In this document: in pieces, positions 59,036-64,000 of the stretch | How positions within the stretch are numbered: position 1 is the first letter of the stretch | Layout of the letters: each line of letters starts with the position of its first letter | Origin: Novosphingobium sp. | GTDB lineage: Bacteria > Pseudomonadota > Alphaproteobacteria > Sphingomonadales > Sphingomonadaceae | Direction: 5' to 3' | DNA length: 64,000 bases | Assembly: GCF_039595395.1 (NCBI RefSeq) | Contig: NZ_JBCNLP010000006.1 | Coordinates: 1,431,001-1,495,000 of the forward strand | Translations under genes and position numbers: made by a program | Notes under the pieces: generated by a model | Seen by the model: the letters and a program-made list of their open reading frames with translations, nothing else | Databases searched by the model: none | What the model was told of the DNA's origin: nothing

Positions 59036-59062
59036 TGATCTGCCCCCTTCTGAGTGGCCCAT
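58190..59062 (-). CDS. IS3-family OrfB (copy 2), unbroken frame fused to copy 3 end
   Basis: 290 codons. The first ten (MGHSEGGRST) are the left end of copy 3 read through; the rest is full OrfB: VSERRVCRVLGQHRSTQRKA, PRGADEEAALTEDIIALARQ, YGYRRVTALLRDAGWHVNRK, then the DDE core (VWSYDFVEG, HIRSDNGPEFIATAV, ENGYCESFNGSM). It is the only copy with the frame intact across the G run. Whether it is expressed is unclear, because its own upstream sequence is lost. Confidence 0.8.
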   Translation of the reverse strand: MGHSEGGRSTVSERRVCRVLGQHRSTQRKAPRGADEEAALTEDIIALARQYGRYGYRRVTALLRDAGWHVNRKRVERIWRREGLKVPQKQPKRGRLWLNDGSCIRLRPEYPGHVWSYDFVEGRTHEGRKFRILSIIDEASRECLALPVARRLRSEDVLAALADLFITRGPPAHIRSDNGPEFIATAVQQWLARIGVKTLYITPGSPWENGYCESFNGSMRDELLNGEIFYTLAEAKILIEAWRRHYNTIRPHSSLGYRPPAPETATPPWPPSGSAALHLRSAMAPEATMH

Positions 59063-59098
59063 CGACTATCATAGTCTGGATCACGAAGGAGGAATGGA

Positions 59099-59374
59099 AT
59101 GGCTCGGAAGCACAAGCCGGAGGAGATCATCGGCAAGCTGCGTGAAGCGGAGATCGTGCTGGCGCAGGGTGGGACGGTGGCGGATGCCTGCCGACGGATC
59201 GGCGTCACCGAACAGAGCTACTATCGCTGGCGCAAGGAGTATGGCGGCCTGAAGATGGATCAGGCGCGGCGGATGAAGGACTTGGAGCGCGAGAATGCTC
59301 GGCTTCGGCAGGCGGTGTCGGACCTAACGCTAGACAAGATGATCCTCCAGGAGGCTGCACGGGGAAACTACTGA
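59099..59374 (+). CDS. IS3-family OrfA (copy 3)
   Basis: 91 residues, same protein as OrfA of copy 1 (helix-turn-helix ACRRIGVTEQSYYRWRKEYG, coiled coil LERENARLRQAV). GAAGGAGGAATGG precedes the start. Binds the IS ends as part of the OrfAB transposase in this family. Confidence 0.92.
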   Translation: MARKHKPEEIIGKLREAEIVLAQGGTVADACRRIGVTEQSYYRWRKEYGGLKMDQARRMKDLERENARLRQAVSDLTLDKMILQEAARGNY

Positions 59375-59415
59375 GCCCCGCGCGCCGACGTCGCTGTATC
59401 GACCACATCCAAGGG

Positions 59416-60266
59416 ATGATGACTGTCTCCGAGCGGCGGGTCTGCCGTGTGCTCGGCCAGCATCGATCGACACAGCGCAAGGCCCCCGCGGGGCAGACGA
59501 GGAAGCAGCTCTCACAGAGGACATCATCGCTCTGGCTCGGCAATATGGTCGTTATGGCTATCGCCGGGTGACGGCCTTGCTGCGCGATGCCGGCTGGCAC
59601 GTGAACCGCAAGCGGGTCGAGCGCATCTGGCGGCGCGAGGGGCTCAAAGTGCCGCAGAAGCAGCCGAAACGCGGCCGTCTCTGGCTCAATGACGGATCGT
59701 GCATCCGGCTGCGACCCGAGTATCCGGGGCATGTGTGGTCCTACGACTTCGTCGAGGGCCGCACCCACGAAGGCCGCAAGTTCCGCATCCTATCGATCAT
59801 CGACGAGGCCAGCAGGGAGTGCTTGGCCTTGCCGGTCGCGAGACGGCTCAGAAGCGAGGATGTGCTGGCGGCGCTGGCCGATCTGTTCATCACTCGCGGC
59901 CCGCCGGCACATATACGTTCGGACAATGGTCCTGAATTTATCGCCACGGCCGTGCAGCAATGGCTGGCCAGGATCGGTGTGAAGACGCTCTACATCACGC
60001 CCGGCAGCCCATGGGAAAATGGCTATTGTGAGTCCTTCAACGGCTCGATGCGCGATGAACTGTTGAACGGGGAGATCTTCTACACGCTGGCCGAGGCGAA
60101 GATCCTGATCGAAGCCTGGCGGCGGCACTATAACACCATCCGCCCGCACAGCTCGCTCGGCTATCGACCGCCGGCACCGGAAACAGCGACGCCGCCATGG
60201 CCGCCCTCCGGTTCCGCTGCGCTCCACCTACGGTCGGCCATGGCGCCGGAAGCAACAATGCACTAA
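59416..60266 (+). pseudogene. IS3-family OrfB (copy 3), frameshift in a C run
   Basis: The frame opens MMTVSERRVCRVLGQHRSTQ and loses register at the run of five C at 59483-59487 (six in copy 2). Intact frame returns by 59568 (MTALLRDAGWHVNRKRVERI) and runs through the DDE core to the end. Same defect as copy 1, so copies 1 and 3 share ancestry, or the sequence has a systematic homopolymer error. Confidence 0.8.
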
Positions 60267-60300
60267 CAATCAACACGGACCACTCAGTGGGGGCCGATCA

Positions 60301-60888
60301 CTACGCAGGCACGTCCCTGCTGCGCCCGGACTGCCCTCTCCGGCGTTCTGGAGCCAATAAGTATAGGACGATCAGCGATCAGTTATGCACTGAAGGCGGA
60401 TTCGTCCGCAGCGCTGTTGTGCAAATCATGTGTGCGAACCGTAGCCACCGCCTTACCCTGTGCGACGAGAAGGTATGGCATATAGGCCGCTTTTGCATTT
60501 TCTAACCTAAGGGCTGCCGTTCCAGAAACCACAATCCAGCGGTCAACCCAGCACCAACCAGCCAGGTGACTCCCCTGCCCTCTTCCGCCAACAGAAACGC
60601 CGTTCACCCCCTCGGAAGCCATCCCTGCTTCCCGCCGTTCATTCACCGACATCCCACCGAGATTGAACAACGTCCCCTGGGACTTAGCCACCGCGCCCAG
60701 CGCCTTCGGCAATCGACTGCTTTTCGGAGAAAGCGGACCTGCCAGCGTTGACCGGTGAACGTGGAGCACAAGCAGCGATGGTCACCAGCCAACCTCCGAC
60801 AGCGAGTGCATTTCACGAGAGACATTGTTTGCGAGACCTGCAGCGCGGCAATTCCTCCTTTGGGAAAGGGAGGTGATTTTGGTTCATT
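60301..60888. other. About 590 bases without a confident gene
   Basis: The largest frame (minus strand, 60383-60769, 128 codons, containing FNLGGMSVNERREAGMASEG and AAYMPYLLVAQGKAV) has no ribosome-binding site or known motif, and another minus-strand frame ends in LVGAGLTAGLWFLERQPLG. These may be pieces of one decayed small protein. GGAGG at 60869-60873 faces right, towards no gene. Confidence 0.35.
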
Positions 60889-61719
60889 TTAATCGCTCAA
60901 CCAATCGGCTGTGAGCTCACCCCAATGCCCCTCGGGTGCCAGCGCGGCGCGCAGGGCTTCCAGCAGAGGCGGTAGCGCCTGCGTGAAGGCGTAGGGCGGG
61001 TTGACGATAAAAAGGCCTGCGCCGTTATAGATGCCGGGCTGATCGTTATCGTACAACCAATGCTCCACCGACAGAAATTTCGGGATGCCGAGCTTGCGTA
61101 ACTGGTGCTTCCACTGCGCATGCGTGGCGCGGTCTTTCAGTGGATACCAGATCACCGTCACGCCATGCGCCCATTTGCGGTAAGCCGCAGCCAGGGTGGC
61201 CGTGATACGTTTGCGTTCGTCCGTCTGCTCATACGGCGGGTCGACCACCACCACCCCGCGCGCGGTGCGGGGGGGCACCATCGCCAGCCAAAGCTCGTAG
61301 GCGTCGCGCTCATGGATGGCAGCGGATGTGTCACGCATGACGCCGCGCAGAGTATAAGCGTCCTCCGGATGTTTCTCGTTCAGGATCAGCAAATCCTGCG
61401 GACGCAGAAGCTGCGCCAGAATCCGCGGCGAGCCGGGGTAGAGATGCGCCTTGGTCCCGACATTCACCGCCTGCACGGCGGCGCGGTAGTCGTCGAGCAA
61501 GGGGTTCGGGTCGGCAAAGGCCCGCGCTACGCCTTGCGTGGACTCGCCCGTGCGTTGGGCCTGGTCGCCATCAAGGTCGTACAGCCCGCAGCCGGCATGG
61601 GTGTCGATCAGGGTCAGCGCGCCCTCTTTGTGCTGCAAGGCCCGCACAAGGGCAATCAGCAGGCTGTGCTTCACGACATCGGCGCTGTTGCCGGCATGGA
61701 AGGAATGGCGATAATTCAT
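60889..61719 (-). CDS. rlmJ: 23S rRNA (adenine2030-N6)-methyltransferase
   Basis: 276 residues from ATG 61719 (MNYRHSFHAGNSADVVKHSL, the family's conserved N-terminus); the frame extends 12 codons further without support. Motif I lies around LTLIDTHAGCGLYDLDG and the catalytic DPPY box is in VVVVDPPYEQ. WYPLKDRATHAQW and NGAGLFIVNPPYAF also fit RlmJ. The length matches the E. coli enzyme (280). It methylates A2030 of 23S rRNA using S-adenosylmethionine. Single-gene unit; no strong ribosome-binding site, only a distant AGGG. Confidence 0.92.
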   Translation of the reverse strand: MNYRHSFHAGNSADVVKHSLLIALVRALQHKEGALTLIDTHAGCGLYDLDGDQAQRTGESTQGVARAFADPNPLLDDYRAAVQAVNVGTKAHLYPGSPRILAQLLRPQDLLILNEKHPEDAYTLRGVMRDTSAAIHERDAYELWLAMVPPRTARGVVVVDPPYEQTDERKRITATLAAAYRKWAHGVTVIWYPLKDRATHAQWKHQLRKLGIPKFLSVEHWLYDNDQPGIYNGAGLFIVNPPYAFTQALPPLLEALRAALAPEGHWGELTADWLSD

Positions 61720-61723
61720 TGTA

Positions 61724-61870
61724 ATGGAAAACCCTGACGATCTGCCTTTAGACAAGCTGCTGGGCGGAGAAGCCGGGCGCGAGTCGATTGAAGTAACAAA
61801 TCCGGAGCCCGTACAGAGTCAGGCGGAAACCTTCAAAGCACTTTTGCGCGAGGCCTCAAGCCCGCGTTAG
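61724..61870 (+). CDS. Possible 48-residue protein divergent from rlmJ
   Basis: ATG 61724 to TAG encodes MENPDDLPLDKLLGGEAGRE followed by SIEVTNPEPVQSQAETFKAL and LREASSPR. The composition is protein-like (acidic, amphipathic end), but there is no ribosome-binding site, and the start is only five bases from the divergent rlmJ start codon. It may be a small gene or the end of a decayed one. Confidence 0.25.
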   Translation: MENPDDLPLDKLLGGEAGRESIEVTNPEPVQSQAETFKALLREASSPR

Positions 61871-62190
61871 CAATCGTCAACAGAGGTGAGGACGCAAGGC
61901 TCCGGACACATGGGAATGTTCGCGTCCGAGTCTGCTTGTGTCAGGAGCGAAATTGCATCCACTCAATTTCGGATGACTTGAGTTGGTCGAGACCAGACGG
62001 TTCAGACGCCGCCCGGCCCCCACCGGGAGCGCTGACAGAAGTGACGTTCGGATGCTCTTTCGCGATCATCAAAATCAGGCCTTTGTTCAGCTGAAACTGA
62101 ATGGCCAAGCCCTCCGAAAAAACGGGCGCCGCTCACTACGCCAATCCGACCGGGCTCAAAATCACATCAGCGTCGCGCTATCCAGAACGA
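61871..62190. other. About 320 bases without a recognisable gene
   Basis: Frames seen here (for example MAKPSEKTGAAHYANPTG on the plus strand from 62101) run into the antisense of the lactonase-like gene and lack support. No terminator with a clear T run was found. Confidence 0.4.
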
Positions 62191-62982
62191 TCAATCATAG
62201 TAGGCCGGCGCCTGCCTGAAGGCTGGCCAAGCATCCGGATCATGACCGGTCACGACCTGTGCGTTTGTCCGTTCCGCCAGAGCGCGCAAGGCCTGCACCG
62301 ACCTCACCGCATCCACCGCCGAGGCCATGAAGCCGGGCAAGGCCCTTTCGTTCCAGTGATCGAGCGTATAAACAGCATCGGCGGCGAGCAGAAATGCGCC
62401 ATGGCGCGGCAAGGTGACCAGAAACGACTGATGTCCCGGCGTGTGCCCAGGCGTGGAAATCATGCGCAACACGCCGTCGCCATAGAGGTCGTGGCCGTCG
62501 CTACCGGTGCCATCGAGCAAGTGCCACCTAAGACCGGGTCGGTCGAAATCCTTGCGGACATAGGCTGCCGCGGCAAACCAGTCGGGCGCGAAGGCATATT
62601 CATATTCGCGCCGCTGGACCACATGGGTCGCCTCAGGGAAACGACCGATGGCGCCGCTATGGTCCGAATGCAGATGCGAGAGCACCACGAAGCGCACCGC
62701 CTCCGGCGCGATGCCCAGGCTGGCCAGTTGTGCGACACAGCCCTGTTCAGGGCTCATAATCGGGCGATAAGCATCCACGGCGTCGCCCCAATAGGCCCGC
62801 GGATCGGCCAGCCCCTCGGCCGCCAGACCGCCATCAATGACGACATGCCCCTTGGGATGGGTGAGCAGGAACCACGGCACGGGGATGGTGTAATCGGCTC
62901 CATCGCCCTGATTCATCTTGATATCGTGCAGTTTGCAGCACTGGCTGCCCGATTGAAACATATAGAGCCTGATGTCGTTCAT
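62191..62982 (-). CDS. Metallo-beta-lactamase-fold N-acyl-homoserine lactonase-like hydrolase (AttM/BlcC type)
   Basis: 263 residues. The zinc-binding motif HLHSDHSG (HxHxDH) in FVVLSHLHSDHSGAIG, further His in STPGHTPGHQS, the bridging Asp in LLAADAVYTL and the final His in VVTGHDPDAWP match the AttM/BlcC branch of lactonases that open homoserine lactones or gamma-butyrolactone. The N-terminus (MNDIRLYMFQSG) has no signal, so it is cytoplasmic. It is divergent from a LysR regulator across 129 bp with a LysR-box-like site, which suggests control by that regulator. Lactonase activity is inferred; other small lactones are possible substrates. Confidence 0.85.
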   Translation of the reverse strand: MNDIRLYMFQSGSQCCKLHDIKMNQGDGADYTIPVPWFLLTHPKGHVVIDGGLAAEGLADPRAYWGDAVDAYRPIMSPEQGCVAQLASLGIAPEAVRFVVLSHLHSDHSGAIGRFPEATHVVQRREYEYAFAPDWFAAAAYVRKDFDRPGLRWHLLDGTGSDGHDLYGDGVLRMISTPGHTPGHQSFLVTLPRHGAFLLAADAVYTLDHWNERALPGFMASAVDAVRSVQALRALAERTNAQVVTGHDPDAWPAFRQAPAYYD

Positions 62983-63083
62983 GGGGACCTCTCAACATGC
63001 CGCCTGCCGCCCTGCGCGCCAGACCGGATTTGCATGTGAGCGATGAATCACCCGATCGGTAGGTGGCCCAATCCGCTTTCAAT

Positions 63084-63100
63084 TATCGGAAAACACGATA
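63084..63100. promoter_or_regulatory. LysR-box-like inverted repeat
   Basis: TATCG (63084-63088), seven bases, CGATA (63096-63100). It contains the T-N11-A pattern (T63086, A63098) typical of LysR regulator sites and lies 11 bp upstream of the lysR-type start codon, between it and the divergent lactonase-like gene. Confidence 0.55.
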
Positions 63101-63111
63101 GATAAGTCCGC

Positions 63112-64000
63112 ATGGACACTCTGGCAGCCATGCGCGTCTTCGTGCGGATCGTGGAACGGGGCAGCATCTCGGCCGCCGCGCGGGATCTGGGTCTGGGCCA
63201 GCCGGCGGTGAGCGAAAGGATCGCCCGGCTCGAAGCGCATCTGGGCGAACCCTTGCTGCGGCGGAACACCAGGGCGATGTCCGTAACCGACACCGGGGCG
63301 GCCTTTTACGAGCGCTGCAAGCTCGCCATCGAGGCGGCTGACGATGCCATGGCGGTCGCGCACAAGGACCAGCCTGTCAGCGGCACATTGCGGATCGCGG
63401 CACCCCATGGATTGGGCGAGGTTTTGTTGACGCCGGTGCTGCTCGACCTGCGTGAACACCATCCCGAATTGCGGATCGATCTGGTGCTCAATGATCGCGT
63501 TGTCGATCCGGTGACCGAAGGCGTCGATCTGTCATTGCGCCTCGGGCCAGTCGGCGAGGGGCATTTTATCGCCCGGCGGCTGGGCATGGTGCGCCGGGTG
63601 CTGGTGGCCTCGCCCGCCTATCTGGCACGGCATGGCGGGCCTGAAAGCCCCTCAGACCTTGCCCGCCACGGCTTTGCACGGGTGGCGGGGCTGTTCCACG
63701 GCAACCGCCTGCCCTTGCACGCACCTGATGGCGGCATGGTGGCCGCGCCCATCGAGACCATGATCACCGTCAGCCATTGGCGCCCCCTGCATGCGCTGCT
63801 GCTGGGCGGAGGGGCGATCGGCGTGTTGCAGCAATCGGTCTGCGCGGACGATGTGCGGCAGGGCACGCTGATCCCCTTGTTGCCAGCGTTCACCGTCCCG
63901 CCCTTCGGTCTCCATGCGCTTTATGCTCCGGGCAGGCCCATGCCGCCTCGCCTGCGCCTGCTGCTCTCGAGGCTGGAAGCCAGGGCGCAGCAAGTGCTGG
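63112..64000 (+). CDS. LysR-family transcriptional regulator, 3' end beyond the window
   Basis: ATG 63112 opens a frame that is still open at the window edge (296 codons). The N-terminal winged helix is typical: MDTLAAMRVFVRIVERGSIS, AAARDLGLGQPAVSERIARL, EAHLGEPLLRRNTRAM. The effector domain begins VSGTLRIAAPHGLGEVLLTP and has VDLSLRLGPVGEGHFIARRL. The sequence ends at RLEARAQQVL, so nearly the whole protein is present (usual length ~300). Divergent from the lactonase-like gene with an inverted repeat in between: probably activates or represses that gene and itself. No good ribosome-binding site. Confidence 0.92.
   Translation, partial: MDTLAAMRVFVRIVERGSISAAARDLGLGQPAVSERIARLEAHLGEPLLRRNTRAMSVTDTGAAFYERCKLAIEAADDAMAVAHKDQPVSGTLRIAAPHGLGEVLLTPVLLDLREHHPELRIDLVLNDRVVDPVTEGVDLSLRLGPVGEGHFIARRLGMVRRVLVASPAYLARHGGPESPSDLARHGFARVAGLFHGNRLPLHAPDGGMVAAPIETMITVSHWRPLHALLLGGGAIGVLQQSVCADDVRQGTLIPLLPAFTVPPFGLHALYAPGRPMPPRLRLLLSRLEARAQQVL

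Larger units (their letters stand above)
59036..60300 (+). mobile_element. IS3-family element, copy 3 (1265 bp), head-to-head with copy 2
   Basis: Full length from TGATCTGCCCCCTTCTGAGTGG (59036) to the complementary right tip ending at 60300. It abuts copy 2 in opposite orientation, making an inverted repeat with arms of about 880 bp (58156-59035 and 59422-60300) around the OrfA part. No target duplication: left flank AGT belongs to copy 2, right flank is CTA. Confidence 0.92.

Noticed and set aside
51952..60300. Composite transposon made of IS copy 1 and copies 2/3 carrying the DUF2252/DUF1543 genes
   Set aside because: No target duplication at the outer ends, and the cargo includes a gene truncated at one IS edge, so the flanking copies look like independent insertions.
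60383..60769. 128-codon minus-strand frame next to IS copy 3
   Set aside because: No start signal or recognisable domain; another frame in the same stretch has a more protein-like end, so the region looks decayed.
1..64000. CRISPR arrays, rRNA or tRNA genes
   Set aside because: No regularly spaced direct repeats and no rRNA or cloverleaf-forming sequences were noticed on reading both strands by eye.

Overview
The window looks like chromosome of a GC-rich sphingomonad (Novosphingobium/Sphingomonas type). The signs are four large TonB-dependent receptors (TBDRs) next to glycoside hydrolases, an UrcA-family protein, a tannase-family esterase, a FecI/FecR/STN-receptor system, and frequent ATGA stop/start overlaps. 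No rRNA, tRNA or CRISPR array was seen.

Bases 1-43.7 kb are dense, ordered accessory metabolism. A GntP-type permease end is followed by a glycan locus: GH2 and GH31 (divergent), GH3 with its TBDR, a ROK sugar kinase and a GH84 hexosaminidase (divergent). Next is a translationally coupled signalling operon of a small membrane protein, a hybrid histidine kinase with two receivers and an HPt domain, and a REC-GGDEF diguanylate cyclase. A prephenate/arogenate dehydrogenase gene follows. It carries one frameshift and is preceded by what looks like a complete tyrosine attenuator: a 14-codon leader peptide with three consecutive Tyr codons, mutually exclusive hairpins, and a promoter placed so that the leader mRNA would be leaderless. 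Then come UrcA, a BlaR1/BlaI pair with two perfect operator palindromes, a TBDR-tannase-DUF3237 operon, the FecI-FecR pair divergent from an STN-type TBDR, and a TBDR-GH78-GH115 operon probably aimed at a rhamnose/glucuronate-containing glycan.

Bases 43.7-60.3 kb are a mobile, decaying island with many AT-rich stretches. A P4-type integrase is cut by an IS3-family element, which is itself cut by an IS1111-type (IS110-family) element. The long 3' non-coding end of the IS1111 element contains short matches to both flanks of its own insertion site and is a candidate guide RNA (seekRNA/bridge RNA). Downstream are an orphan AT-rich beta-helix (tailspike-like) protein, a second degenerate integrase on the other strand, small hypothetical membrane genes, and three copies of one 1265-bp IS3-family element. 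Two of these copies are fused head to head and truncate a probable FAD/NAD(P)-binding protein gene.

Bases 60.3-64 kb return to ordinary chromosome: rlmJ, then an AHL-lactonase-like metallohydrolase divergent from a LysR regulator with a LysR-box-like site between them.

Many starts were moved from the longest reading frame to an internal codon with a Shine-Dalgarno sequence and signal peptide; this is stated in each entry. Several frameshifts fall in G/C homopolymers, so assembly error should be excluded before calling those genes dead.
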